Assembly (NCBI GenBank): GCA_041748655.1
Contig: JBGTCV010000095.1
Location: forward strand, 15,619-79,618
Length of the DNA stretch: 64,000 nucleotides
Reading direction: 5' to 3'
Source: Leptofilum sp041748655
GTDB taxonomy: Bacteria > Chloroflexota > Anaerolineae > Promineifilales > Promineifilaceae
A program made the position numbers and the translations under genes. Below are positions 1 to 8,013 of this stretch, in pieces. Every line of letters begins with the position of its first letter. Within the stretch, counting starts at the first letter, position 1. The notes beneath the pieces were generated by a model. It had not been told where the DNA came from. It made no database searches and worked only from the letters and a program-made list of their open reading frames with translations.

Positions 1-6
1 AAATCG

Positions 7-50
7 TAATTGAGTAACTGGGTAATTGGGTAATTAGCCCATTACCAGTG
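7..50. repeat. TAATTGRG-family palindromic element
   Basis: Tandem TAATTGGG/TAATTGAG words followed by their complement (ATTACC). Further copies lie at about 179-211, 17562-17611, 21661-21725, 25104-25156, 30953-30999, 42811-42872 and 45118-45175, always at gene boundaries. A copy of the ATTACGCAGATT family lies next to it at about 84-140. Confidence 0.8.
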
Positions 51-219
51 AGATTCTTGCCCAGTGAGCAAGAAAAAATCAAAGATTACGCAGATTGAAC
101 AGATAAAAAATTTATTAAATCTGCGTAATCTGTGGATAAAAAACTTTATTGGTTCTGGCTTATCCAGGTTAGAAATCATTGAACAATTACCCAATTACCC
201 AATTACAAGCGAGCATTTC

Positions 220-918
220 ATGAATGAATCAGTTACCCTCAAAATAGATGGCCAGGAAGTGACCGTGCCCAAAGGCACAACGATTTTAGATGCGGCGGCG
301 CAGCTTGGGATTGAGATTCCGGTGATTTGTTACCATCCGCACCTGACGGCCAACGGGCTGTGTCGCATATGCTCGGTGGATGGCGGGCAGCGAGTGCAGC
401 TGGCGGCCTGCGTGACGGCCTGCGCCAACGGCATGGAGATTGTCACCAACTCCGAAGACGTGCAGCGCGGGCGGCGCACCATCCTGGAAATGCTGGCTGC
501 CACCGTCAACGTAGACGAATCGCCGGAGATTCTGGACCTGCTGGACAGCTATGACGCGGATCCGCTGCGCTTTACCGATGCGGAGCCGCGCACCGCACCT
601 GTTTACGACGACAATCCGTTTTATATTCGGGATTACAACCAGTGCATCAACTGCTGGCGCTGTGTGCAGGTCTGTGCCGAGGATGCCCAGTTTGCCTTCG
701 CCCTCAGTTTTGACGGCCGTGGTTACCACACCCAAATTGGCACCTTCAACGGCAGCGGCATGATGGACACCACCTGCGTTTTTTGCGGCCAATGCGTCGG
801 CGTTTGCCCCACCGGGGCGCTCAAGCCCACGCGGCAGGCGCTGCTGGAGCAGGGGGTTGATCCCGACTCCATTTTTGAGAAGACCCGGCGGGGGCGGGGG
901 AAGAAGGGGAAGAAGTAG
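220..918 (+). CDS. Formate dehydrogenase Fe-S subunit, 2Fe-2S plus two 4Fe-4S clusters (NuoG/HoxU-like)
   Basis: This 232-residue protein would pass electrons between the molybdenum subunit encoded at 3401 and an NAD-reducing flavoprotein that may lie just upstream of the window. A 2Fe-2S ferredoxin fold is shown by C37, C48, C51 and C64; two 4Fe-4S motifs follow at C142/C145/C148/C152 and C186/C189/C192/C196. The C-terminus is a basic Lys/Arg/Gly tail. An in-frame GTG at 64 would add 52 residues, but that stretch is the translation of two intergenic palindromic repeats, so I place the start at ATG 220. In most NAD-linked formate dehydrogenases this region is the N-terminus of the catalytic subunit or an adjacent gene; here four unrelated genes separate the two. 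Family is clear; the electron acceptor is inferred. Confidence 0.85.
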   Translation: MNESVTLKIDGQEVTVPKGTTILDAAAQLGIEIPVICYHPHLTANGLCRICSVDGGQRVQLAACVTACANGMEIVTNSEDVQRGRRTILEMLAATVNVDESPEILDLLDSYDADPLRFTDAEPRTAPVYDDNPFYIRDYNQCINCWRCVQVCAEDAQFAFALSFDGRGYHTQIGTFNGSGMMDTTCVFCGQCVGVCPTGALKPTRQALLEQGVDPDSIFEKTRRGRGKKGKK

Positions 919-948
919 AAAGTGAAAAGTGAAAAGTGAAAAGTTTAG

Positions 949-968
949 CCTGGGGCTTCAGCCCCAGG
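949..968. terminator. Perfect hairpin CCTGGGGCT/AGCCCCAGG
   Basis: A 9-bp perfect stem with a 2-nt loop lies 31 bp after the Fe-S subunit stop, behind a GTGAAAAGT tandem (917-945). The same stem recurs at about 27121-27140 and, in degenerate doubled form, at 9460-9515. It has no U-tract, so a repeat element acting as an mRNA end is the best reading. Confidence 0.5.
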
Positions 969-982
969 AAATGTGAACAAAT

Positions 983-1462
983 ATGAGCCAAAACAATCAA
1001 CAGTTAATTCGTAATTTTTACACCGCGTTTCAGCAGCGCGATCATGCGGGGATGATTGCTTGCTATCATCCCGAGGTGCACTTCTCCGACCCGGCGTTTG
1101 GCGATTTGCACGGCCAGCGGGCCATGGCCATGTGGCACATGCTGTGCGAGCGCGGCAAGGATTTGCAGGTGACGTTTCGGGATGTGGTGGCGACGCAGAG
1201 CAGCGGCCAGGTGCATTGGGAAGCAGTGTATACCTTCTCGACGGGGCGCAGGGTACACAATGTGATTGAGGCGAGTTTTGGGTTTGCCGACGGCCGTATC
1301 CTCCGCCACGCCGATCAATTTGACTTTTACCGCTGGACGCGCATGGCGTTGGGCTTGCCGGGAATGTTGGTGGGCTGGACGCCGATGATGCAGAAGAAGG
1401 TGAGGGAAACGGCCGTTGCTGGCCTGGATAAGTTCATTGCTAGCCATCCGGAGTACCAATAA
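983..1462 (+). CDS. NTF2/SnoaL-like family protein
   Basis: A 159-residue protein with the pattern of the SnoaL-like NTF2 fold: an N-terminal helix with NQQLIRNFYTAFQQRD, then YHPEVHFSDPAFGDLHG, the usual start of the cone-shaped alpha+beta barrel that binds small hydrophobic ligands. Members include ketosteroid isomerase-like enzymes and many uncharacterised proteins, so no substrate can be assigned. The single domain fills the length. It starts the accessory block between the two formate dehydrogenase genes and has no obvious functional link to them. ACGGCCGT words at about 1293 and 1419 suggest long residence in this genome. Confidence 0.75.
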   Translation: MSQNNQQLIRNFYTAFQQRDHAGMIACYHPEVHFSDPAFGDLHGQRAMAMWHMLCERGKDLQVTFRDVVATQSSGQVHWEAVYTFSTGRRVHNVIEASFGFADGRILRHADQFDFYRWTRMALGLPGMLVGWTPMMQKKVRETAVAGLDKFIASHPEYQ

Positions 1463-1510
1463 ATTGTTTTTTGTAGTACAATTCCGAAAATCTGATTTTC
1501 GGAGATGATG

Positions 1511-1807
1511 ATGAGCGAATACGAAATAAAACAGACAACCGTCCGCCTGCGCGAACGCGGACAGATCACCATTCCGCAATCGGTGCGCGATAAATGGGCT
1601 ACAGAAGCTATTGAGCCAGATGTTTTGAACCTGATCGAGATTGGCGATGCTGTATTTTTGTCACCCAAAAAGCTGCTTTTGCCCGAACTCTCCAAACAAT
1701 TTTCTGCCTTGATGGATGAAGAAGGCGTCTCGCTGGCGGATTTGCTGGAGGGGTTAGCGGAAGAACGGCAGGCAATTTACCAGGAACGGTATGGCAGCAG
1801 TTCGTAA
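1511..1807 (+). CDS. AbrB/MazE-type antitoxin of a PIN toxin-antitoxin pair
   Basis: A 98-residue protein beginning with a swapped-hairpin AbrB motif (VRLRERGQITIPQSVRDKW at residues 11-29), the DNA-binding and dimerisation fold of MazE, VapB and SpoVT. The C-terminal half (LSKQFSALMDEEGVSLADLL) is the likely toxin-binding tail. Three ATGs lie in a row at 1505, 1508 and 1511; GGAG at 1501-1504 is properly spaced only for 1511. It overlaps the PIN toxin gene by 17 bp. As in other such pairs, it probably neutralises the toxin and represses its own promoter; the latter is inferred from the family. Confidence 0.85.
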   Translation: MSEYEIKQTTVRLRERGQITIPQSVRDKWATEAIEPDVLNLIEIGDAVFLSPKKLLLPELSKQFSALMDEEGVSLADLLEGLAEERQAIYQERYGSSS

Positions 1808-2237
1808 AGTTTTTGCCGATGCTAACGTGTTGATTGCTGGGGCTGATTCACGCACGGGGGCAAGCAGCGCCGTTTTGCTCATGGCAGAGATCGGGTTGTT
1901 TCGTCTGGTTGTTTCGCGCCTGGTATTGGATGAGGCAGAGCGTAACCTACGCAAGAAACTGCCGCGCGCATTACCCAACTTTGCCCGGCAAATGGCTCAG
2001 CTTCAATTGGAAATTGTGCCGCCGCCAACGGATGAAGAAGTGCAGCGGTGGACAGGAATAATTGAAGCGAAAGATGCGCCGATTTTGGCAACGGCCGTTT
2101 CTGCCCGGGTGGATCGCTTGGTGATGCTCAACAGCAAGGATTTCACGCCCGAAGTGGCTGCCCAGGGCGGCCTATGCATCATGTCACCCGGCGAACTGGT
2201 GCAGGAAATTCGTGAGTTGGTGGGTGGTGGGTTGTGA
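1791..2237 (+). CDS. PIN-domain toxin (VapC-like ribonuclease)
   Basis: A 148-residue single PIN domain. The expected acidic residues are all visible: D10 in the opening FADANVLI strand, E48/E50, D95 in AKDAPILA and D117 in NSKDF, which together would hold the metal ions for RNA cleavage. The gene overlaps the AbrB-type antitoxin by 17 bp, the classic toxin-antitoxin layout. The target RNA cannot be inferred. The final codons run through glycine-rich sequence to a stop immediately before an ACGGCCGT word. Family and pairing are confident. Confidence 0.88.
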   Translation: MAAVRKVFADANVLIAGADSRTGASSAVLLMAEIGLFRLVVSRLVLDEAERNLRKKLPRALPNFARQMAQLQLEIVPPPTDEEVQRWTGIIEAKDAPILATAVSARVDRLVMLNSKDFTPEVAAQGGLCIMSPGELVQEIRELVGGGL

Positions 2238-2278
2238 AACGGCCGTAGCCCGACTGTACCATCGAAGATAAGGAAGCA

Positions 2279-2878
2279 ATGTCCTCTAGTCACACGGACT
2301 TAAATTCAGTAAAACAGCCAATCATTAATTTTGCTGGAGAAAAGGTGGCATTAGGCCCTCTTCGTCAAGATTTGGTGCCTCTTTACAATCAGTGGAACAA
2401 TGATTTTGCCATCAATTACACAACCCGGAGCATGCGCCCGGTAACTTTGGAAGAGGAAATGGAAGCCTTTGCCCATTTTAGCAAAGAAAAAGGCATGGTA
2501 TTTTTCACCGTTTATGAAAAGGCAACCTTACACCCAATCGGATTTACCTATTTGAGCGACATCGCTGAACAAAAGGCCGAATTTGGTATTGTGATTGGCG
2601 AGAAAGAATTCCAGGGTAGAGGGATGGGCACAGAAGCGACCAAACTGATGTTGGATTACGGCTTTAACATCCTGAATTTGCACAACATTATGCTTAAAGC
2701 ATTTGCCTACAATGAAGCCGGTATCCGAGCTTACCAAAAAGCCGGTTTTCAAGAGATTGGGCGGCGTCGTGAAGTCAAAAAGATCAATGGCAAGCGATAC
2801 GATATGATCTACATGGATTGCCTGGCAACCGAGTTCGACAGCCCAGTTCTCAAATCGTTCCTGGATGGAGGAGGTTGA
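2279..2878 (+). CDS. GNAT acetyltransferase, RimJ/RimL-like
   Basis: A 199-residue acetyl-CoA-dependent N-acyltransferase. The acetyl-CoA pyrophosphate-binding loop reads Q112-G-R-G-M-G117, and the downstream AYNEAGIRAYQKAGF segment is the typical motif B of the RimL group, which acetylates ribosomal protein N-termini or small amines. AAGGA at 2270 supports ATG 2279. Its codons look more A/T-rich than the neighbouring dehydrogenase genes and it contains no ACGGCCGT word, so with the toxin-antitoxin pair it could be part of an acquired accessory block. Substrate unknown. Confidence 0.82.
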   Translation: MSSSHTDLNSVKQPIINFAGEKVALGPLRQDLVPLYNQWNNDFAINYTTRSMRPVTLEEEMEAFAHFSKEKGMVFFTVYEKATLHPIGFTYLSDIAEQKAEFGIVIGEKEFQGRGMGTEATKLMLDYGFNILNLHNIMLKAFAYNEAGIRAYQKAGFQEIGRRREVKKINGKRYDMIYMDCLATEFDSPVLKSFLDGGG

Positions 2879-2924
2879 AGACACATGGGATTAGAAGTTT
2901 TGCCGGAGAAACGGCCGTAACGAA

Positions 2925-3350
2925 ATGAAAACCATGAGTAACAAAACATTCAAGAAAATCATTTATGGAATTTCTGCATTTTATATCGTGCTTTTTGTTG
3001 CCTTCTTGATATTCGATTTAGCGATTCGCCCCTCAGCCGAACGGTCTGGGAGCGGGTGGTTATTTCAGCCGATTTTGGAACAACTTTTCATTACCTTTGT
3101 GGGACTGACGTTTTTGATATACGGCATTTCTAATTCAATCGTTTCCTGGACCAGAACCACTGATGAATACATGGCACTGCAATCTTCGATGTGGTTTGGG
3201 GGAATGAGGAAGCGCCGGTTTTTGATGGTTTCCAATCGGTATGCGCTCTGGTTGAGTCGGCTCCTTTCGCCCATTTTCGCAGTGGCAGGGCTTGTCGCCT
3301 TTTCTGTTGGCCTATACTTTGTTGTGTTATTTCTGATGAGTAGAAACTAG
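2925..3350 (+). CDS. Small membrane protein, unknown function
   Basis: A 141-residue protein with three probable membrane helices: about residues 14-33 (FYIVLFVAFLIFDLAI), 47-68 (ILEQLFITFVGLTFLIYGI) and 113-138 (LLSPIFAVAGLVAFSVGLYF). The loop between helices 2 and 3 is basic (GGMRKRRFLM), which suggests a cytoplasmic side. I recognise no family. An internal ATG at 2934 is an alternative start; neither has a clear ribosome-binding site. It ends 50 bp before the formate dehydrogenase gene and contains no ACGGCCGT word. Confidence 0.6.
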   Translation: MKTMSNKTFKKIIYGISAFYIVLFVAFLIFDLAIRPSAERSGSGWLFQPILEQLFITFVGLTFLIYGISNSIVSWTRTTDEYMALQSSMWFGGMRKRRFLMVSNRYALWLSRLLSPIFAVAGLVAFSVGLYFVVLFLMSRN

Positions 3351-3400
3351 AAAGTTGATTTAGCAAAAGTGATTTTTTTACCAATCATGGAGGTGCTCCA

Positions 3401-5572
3401 ATGATTACCCCCGATAAAACAGTCCGAACCACCTGCCCGTACTGCGGCGTTGGCTGCCAGATGCATTTGCAGGTGAAAGATGAATACATCTACGCCGTTG
3501 AAGCGCCGTTTGACGCCGCGCCCAACTACGGCATGTTGTGCGTCAAGGGACGCTATGGCACAGATTATGTCAAGCACCCTGGCCGGATAAAAAACCCGCT
3601 GATCCGCACCAACCGGGAGGAAGGCCGCAGCGCCAAACCGGTGTGGCGCGAGGCCACCTGGGACGAAGCGCTGGATTACGTGGCCGATGAGCTGACCCGC
3701 ATTGCCCAAACCCACGGCGGCGACGCCATTGCCAGCTACGCCAGCGCCAAAGCGACCAACGAAGACAACTACATCTTCCAAAAGGTGATGCGCGCCCTGA
3801 TCCGTACCAACAACGTGGATCACTGCGCCCGGCTGTGCCATGCCGGGTCCGTCACCGGCTTGCAGCTGTCCATTGGCTCCAGCGCCATGTCCAACTCCAT
3901 CGCCGAAATGGAAAACCTGGAGGCGTTTATCGTCACCGGCTCCAACACGACGGAAACGCACCCGGTCATCTCCAACTTCCTCAAGAAAGCGGTGCGCAAA
4001 AACGGGGCCAAGCTTATTGTGATCGATCCGCGCCGCATTGAGATGACCGACTTTTCCACCCTTTGGCTGCGCCAAAATCCTGGCACCGACGTGGCCGTTT
4101 TTCAGGCAATGGCCCACGTTGTGGTGAAAGAAAAGCTGTACGATGAGTCGTTTATCGCCGAACGCACCGAAGGGTTTAGCGATTATTTAGAATCCCTGGA
4201 AGAGTTCACGCCGGAATGGGCTGAATCGGTCAGCGCCGTGCCGGCCGATGATATTCGGGAAGCGGCCCGGATTTATGCCAACGCCGAGCGGGCTTCTATC
4301 TACTGGGGCATGGGCATCAGCCAGAGCACCCACGGTACGGACAACACCCTTTCGCTGGTGAATCTGGCGTTGATGTGCGGTCATGTGGGCAAATCGGGCA
4401 CGGGGTTGAATCCGCTGCGCGGCCAGAACAACGTGCAGGGCTGCTCCGACAGCGGCGGTTTGCCCAATGTGTTCACGGCGTACCAAAATGTGGCCGATCC
4501 GGCCATCAAGGCGAAGTTTGAACAGTTTTGGGGCGCTGAACTCAATCCAGAACCGGGGCTAACGGCGACGGAAATGGTCACTGGGGCGCTGCATGGCTCG
4601 GTAAAAGGGATGTTTATCCTGGGCGAGAACCCGATGATGAGCGAGCCAAATCAGCACCATACACGCCATTCGTTGGAACAGCTGGAATTTATGGTGTGCC
4701 AGGACATTTTCATCAACGAGACGGGCGAGATGGCGGACGTGATTTTGCCGGCCACCAGCTTTGCCGAGAAGGATGGCACGTTTACCAACACGGATAGACG
4801 GGTGCAGCGATGCAGAACGGCCGTTCCCCCCATCGCCAACTCCCGACCCGACTGGGACATCCTGTGCGATCTCGGCCGTCGTATCGAGCAGCGGCTGGGG
4901 CTGAACCTGACCAACGGCTTCAACTTCGCCCATCCCAGCGACATCTGGGAAGAGATGCGCCAGCTGACGCCCGACTTCTGGGGCATCGACTACGACCGGC
5001 TGGAGCGTGAGGGCGGCGTCCATTGGCCCTGCCCCAGCTTCGACCACCCCGGCACGCCGTTCCTCTTCGCCGATGGCTTCCCGCGCGGCCGGGGCAAGTT
5101 TTGGGAAGTAGAATATGGCACGCGCTCCGAGCAGCCCGATGCGGAGTATCCCTTCAACCTGAGCACCGGGCGTGTGCTGTACCACTGGAGCGGCAGCACC
5201 ATGACGGGCCGTTCGCAGCTAGAGAATGTGTATCCCGAAGCGACGTGTGAGATGCACCCCGATGATGCGAGAGATTTGAGATTGGAGACTGGCGATTGGG
5301 TCAAAGTTGCCTCTCGTCGTGGAGAAATTACGCTGCGCCTGCTGGTGACGGAGCGTTCTTTGCCCAAGACGATCTTTATTCCGTTCCATTTTGCCGAAGC
5401 GGCGGCCAATTTGTTGACGCTGGACCGGGTGGATGAGCGGGCGATGATACCGGATTATAAGAATACGGCCGTAACCATCCAACCCACCACCGCCCCTGAA
5501 GGCTGGGATGAAGGGTACGAAAAACCCCTGTTCGACCGTGGGGCCATCAAAGACCCGGTGCAAATTCATTGA
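3401..5572 (+). CDS. fdhA: Formate dehydrogenase catalytic subunit, Cys-dependent molybdopterin enzyme
   Basis: A 723-residue bis-MGD molybdenum/tungsten oxidoreductase that interconverts formate and CO2 in the cytoplasm. The N-terminal 4Fe-4S cluster is bound by C12, C15, C19 and C47. The active site is a cysteine, not selenocysteine: C146 followed by H147 in ARLCHAGSV, where FdhF-type enzymes have Sec-His. Molybdopterin-binding segments follow (GSNTTETHPV, GENPMMSEPNQ), then the C-terminal dinucleotide-binding domain (NLSTGRVLYHWSGSTMTGRS). A strong GGAGGTG lies at 3389. The length fits stand-alone FdhF/FdhA; the NuoG-like N-terminal extension is instead encoded by the gene at 220. The first 1.4 kb lacks ACGGCCGT. 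One base separates its stop from the next start, so it leads a four-gene operon. Confidence 0.92.
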   Translation: MITPDKTVRTTCPYCGVGCQMHLQVKDEYIYAVEAPFDAAPNYGMLCVKGRYGTDYVKHPGRIKNPLIRTNREEGRSAKPVWREATWDEALDYVADELTRIAQTHGGDAIASYASAKATNEDNYIFQKVMRALIRTNNVDHCARLCHAGSVTGLQLSIGSSAMSNSIAEMENLEAFIVTGSNTTETHPVISNFLKKAVRKNGAKLIVIDPRRIEMTDFSTLWLRQNPGTDVAVFQAMAHVVVKEKLYDESFIAERTEGFSDYLESLEEFTPEWAESVSAVPADDIREAARIYANAERASIYWGMGISQSTHGTDNTLSLVNLALMCGHVGKSGTGLNPLRGQNNVQGCSDSGGLPNVFTAYQNVADPAIKAKFEQFWGAELNPEPGLTATEMVTGALHGSVKGMFILGENPMMSEPNQHHTRHSLEQLEFMVCQDIFINETGEMADVILPATSFAEKDGTFTNTDRRVQRCRTAVPPIANSRPDWDILCDLGRRIEQRLGLNLTNGFNFAHPSDIWEEMRQLTPDFWGIDYDRLEREGGVHWPCPSFDHPGTPFLFADGFPRGRGKFWEVEYGTRSEQPDAEYPFNLSTGRVLYHWSGSTMTGRSQLENVYPEATCEMHPDDARDLRLETGDWVKVASRRGEITLRLLVTERSLPKTIFIPFHFAEAAANLLTLDRVDERAMIPDYKNTAVTIQPTTAPEGWDEGYEKPLFDRGAIKDPVQIH

Positions 5573-5573
5573 T

Positions 5574-6329
5574 ATGAAGATACAGCTTATTCGGAATGCC
5601 ACGCTGCGGGTGACTTATAACGGCCGTTTATTCATCATCGATCCGTTTTTGGCAGCCAAAGAAACGATCCGCTCCTTTGCCGGAATTTCGCAGAATCCAA
5701 TCGTTGATTTGCCCATGACGCCCGAAGCCGTGATTGACGGCGCAGAAATGGTGTTGGTGTCACATTTGCATGTCGATCACTTTGATGATATGGCGATGAA
5801 CCTGCTGTCCAAAACGTTGCCCATCTTGTGCCAGCCGGGAGATGAGGCGACAATTCGGGAGAAGGGGTTTGTGAAGGTAACGGCCGTATCAGATCAACAC
5901 ACATGGCAGGGCATCACCTTTACCCGTACGCCGGGGCGGCACGGCTACGGCGAACTGGCCGAACGCATGGGCAATGTCTCCGGCTTTGTTTGGGAAGCGG
6001 CTGGAGAGCCAAAAGTTTACTGGGCCGGGGACACCGTCTGGTACGAACCTGTGGCCGAAATCATTGCCAAATACCAGCCTGACGTCATCGTCACCCATTC
6101 CAGCGGGGCCAAATTTGGCGACAGCCAGCCGATTGTGATGGATGTGGGGCAGACAACGGCCGTTTGCCAGGCCGCGCCCAATGCCGTGGTGATTGCCGTC
6201 CACCTGGAATCGCTGGACCACGGCAGCGTGACCCGCGCCGATCTGCGTACAGCCGCTGCGGCCAAGGGCATCTCAGAGCACCGGCTGCGCATTCCCGCCG
6301 ACGGTGAAACGGTGGAAATCAGGAGTTGA
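5574..6329 (+). CDS. UlaG-like metallo-beta-lactamase-fold hydrolase
   Basis: A 251-residue MBL-fold protein. The metal motif HxHxDH is H64-L-H66-V-D68-H69, and a second metal aspartate is in WAGDTVWY. The opening (MKIQLIRNATLRVTYNGRLF) is typical of the L-ascorbate-6-phosphate lactonase UlaG and related proteins annotated only as MBL-fold hydrolases. The start ATG 5574 follows the formate dehydrogenase stop by one base; an upstream in-frame ATG at 5508 would lie inside that gene. Co-transcription with fdhA is likely from spacing, but the substrate is not deducible. Confidence 0.82.
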   Translation: MKIQLIRNATLRVTYNGRLFIIDPFLAAKETIRSFAGISQNPIVDLPMTPEAVIDGAEMVLVSHLHVDHFDDMAMNLLSKTLPILCQPGDEATIREKGFVKVTAVSDQHTWQGITFTRTPGRHGYGELAERMGNVSGFVWEAAGEPKVYWAGDTVWYEPVAEIIAKYQPDVIVTHSSGAKFGDSQPIVMDVGQTTAVCQAAPNAVVIAVHLESLDHGSVTRADLRTAAAAKGISEHRLRIPADGETVEIRS

Positions 6330-6330
6330 G

Positions 6331-7122
6331 ATGGAGTTAGGACTTAAAGACAAAGTGATCATGGTAGCGGCCGCCAGCAAGGGATTGGGCTACGGCATTG
6401 CCCAGGCATTGGCCCAGGAAGGTGCCCGCGTCTCGATTGGCAGCCGGACTGAGGCCGATATTTTGGCGGCGGCTGAAATGCTGCACCGTGAAACCGGTGC
6501 CGAAACGCTGGGCAGCGTGCAGGACGCCCGCGATCCGGCTTCGATTGTCAGCTGGGTTGAGGCGACGGTGGCCCGGTTTGGCGGGGTGGATGGGCTGGTG
6601 GTGAATGCGGGTGGTCCGCCCGCCGGGGGCTTCGATGATTTTGACGATGCTGCCTGGCAAGCTGCCTTCGAGCTGACGCTGCTGAGCAGCGTGCGCATGA
6701 TTCGCGCCGTGCTGCCGCACCTGCGGGCGCGGGGCGGTGGTTCGATTTTAGCCGTTACTTCCTCCTCTGTGAAGGAGCCGATTGATATTTTGCTGCTGTC
6801 TAACGTCATGCGTTCCGGCGTGGTGAGCTTGCTCAAAAGTCTGTCGCGGGAGTTGGCTCCGGAGCAAATTCGGGTGAACAATCTGGTGCCGGGTCGCATT
6901 CTGACCGACCGGGTGAAGTCGCTGGATGCGATTGGGGCCAATAATGCGGGGCGCAGTGTGGCGGAGCAGCAGGATGTGCAGGAAAAGCAAATTCCCTGGG
7001 GACGTTACGGCACCATCGAGGAGTTTGGCCGGGCGGGGGCGTTTTTATTGTCCGATGCGGCCAGCTACATTACGGGGGAGACACTGATTGTGGATGGTGG
7101 GGCGATGAAGACGGTGTGGTAA
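6331..7122 (+). CDS. Divergent short-chain dehydrogenase/reductase lacking the catalytic Tyr-Lys pair
   Basis: A 263-residue SDR-fold protein. The nucleotide-binding loop is AAASKGLGYG (residues 13-22), where the first Gly of TGxxxGxG is changed, and NAGG is at 92-95. Serines at 144-146 hold the usual position, but the region that should read YxxxK reads SNVMR (157-161). This fits the known divergent group called BKR-like SDRs (for example APE0912), whose activity is unclear. AGGAG lies just upstream of ATG 6331, and the gene begins one base after the MBL gene ends. The C-terminus (YITGETLIVDGGAMKTVW) is well conserved. Enzymatic function is uncertain. Confidence 0.85.
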   Translation: MELGLKDKVIMVAAASKGLGYGIAQALAQEGARVSIGSRTEADILAAAEMLHRETGAETLGSVQDARDPASIVSWVEATVARFGGVDGLVVNAGGPPAGGFDDFDDAAWQAAFELTLLSSVRMIRAVLPHLRARGGGSILAVTSSSVKEPIDILLLSNVMRSGVVSLLKSLSRELAPEQIRVNNLVPGRILTDRVKSLDAIGANNAGRSVAEQQDVQEKQIPWGRYGTIEEFGRAGAFLLSDAASYITGETLIVDGGAMKTVW

Positions 7123-7143
7123 TGGTTAATTTTAGGAGTTACT

Positions 7144-7926
7144 GTGGCGAGTGAAATTGCTTTGCGCCAGGAAGGTGTTGTGTTGACGGTGGCGTTGAAC
7201 CGGCCGGAGGTGCACAATGCGCTGACGCCGGGGATGATTGGGGAGCTAACGGCCGTTTTCCAAACAATCCCCTCTCAAAAAGAGGTGCGTGTGGTGGTGC
7301 TGACGGGCAACGGCCGTTCCTTTTGCGCCGGAGCCGATCTGGCGTTTATGCGCGCCGCCGCCGACTACACCTTCGCCGAAAATGTGCAGGATGGCGAGGC
7401 GATTTTTGACCTCATGCTGATGATCGAGCAATGCCCCACGCCGGTAGTTGCGCGTGTGAACGGGGCGGCGATTGGCGGCGGCGTGGGGCTGGTGAGCTGC
7501 TGTGACATTGTCGTGGCGGTGGCGCAGGCGCAGTTTGGCTTTAGCGAGACGCGCCTGGGCATTGTGCCTGCCGTCATTTCGCCGTTTGTGCTGGGCAAGA
7601 TTGGTCCTAACGAGGCACGCCAGCTGTTCCTGACCGGCGAGCGGTTTGGCGCGACCAAAGCGCAGCAGATCGGGCTGGTGAATCATGTGGTGGCGGATGA
7701 GGAGCTAGATACGGCCGTTTCCGACCGCATCAACCAACTCCTGCAAGCCGCCCCAGGGGCGCAGGCTGCTGCCAAGGAGCTGATTCGTCAGGTGAGCCAT
7801 CAGCCAAAAGAGGCGATGCGCGGCTACACCACCAACCTTATTGCCCGGCTGCGCGACAGCGACGAAGGCCGCGAAGGCATGAGTTCCTTCCTGCAAAAGC
7901 GCAAGCCGTGGTGGCAAGCAGAGTGA
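7144..7926 (+). CDS. Enoyl-CoA hydratase/isomerase, methylglutaconyl-CoA hydratase-like
   Basis: A 260-residue crotonase-fold enzyme. The oxyanion-hole segments are visible: FCAGADL at 60-66 and AAIGGGVGL at 108-116, where crotonase itself has Glu but the AUH/LiuC group has Gly. A second conserved segment is FGFSETRLGIVPAVISPF (131-148). The start is GTG 7144, preceded by TAGGAGTT. It could hydrate 3-methylglutaconyl-CoA in leucine degradation, which agrees with the carboxylase subunit gene at 9548, but sequence alone does not exclude another short-chain enoyl-CoA. It ends the operon; a repeat cluster follows directly. Confidence 0.85.
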   Translation: MASEIALRQEGVVLTVALNRPEVHNALTPGMIGELTAVFQTIPSQKEVRVVVLTGNGRSFCAGADLAFMRAAADYTFAENVQDGEAIFDLMLMIEQCPTPVVARVNGAAIGGGVGLVSCCDIVVAVAQAQFGFSETRLGIVPAVISPFVLGKIGPNEARQLFLTGERFGATKAQQIGLVNHVVADEELDTAVSDRINQLLQAAPGAQAAAKELIRQVSHQPKEAMRGYTTNLIARLRDSDEGREGMSSFLQKRKPWWQAE

Positions 7927-8013
7927 TTTCACCGCGGAGAACGCGGAGGGCGCGGAGAAAAAAGAGAGAAAATCTGCGTAATCTGCGTGAATCTGTGGAT
8001 AAAAAAGTGACGT
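7927..8013. repeat. Composite intergenic repeat (CGCGGAG and ATCTGCGTAATCTG words)
   Basis: Tandem ACCGCGGAG/AACGCGGAG/GGCGCGGAG words followed by AATCTGCGTAATCTGCGTGAATCTGTGG. It fills the gap between the hydratase stop and the next start. A similar composite lies at 26336-26390. Confidence 0.7.

Noticed and set aside
64..219. 52-residue N-terminal extension of the formate dehydrogenase Fe-S subunit
   Set aside because: It is the translation of two palindromic repeat elements.
3836..3846. Selenocysteine in formate dehydrogenase
   Set aside because: The codon at residue 146 is TGC (Cys), with no in-frame TGA.
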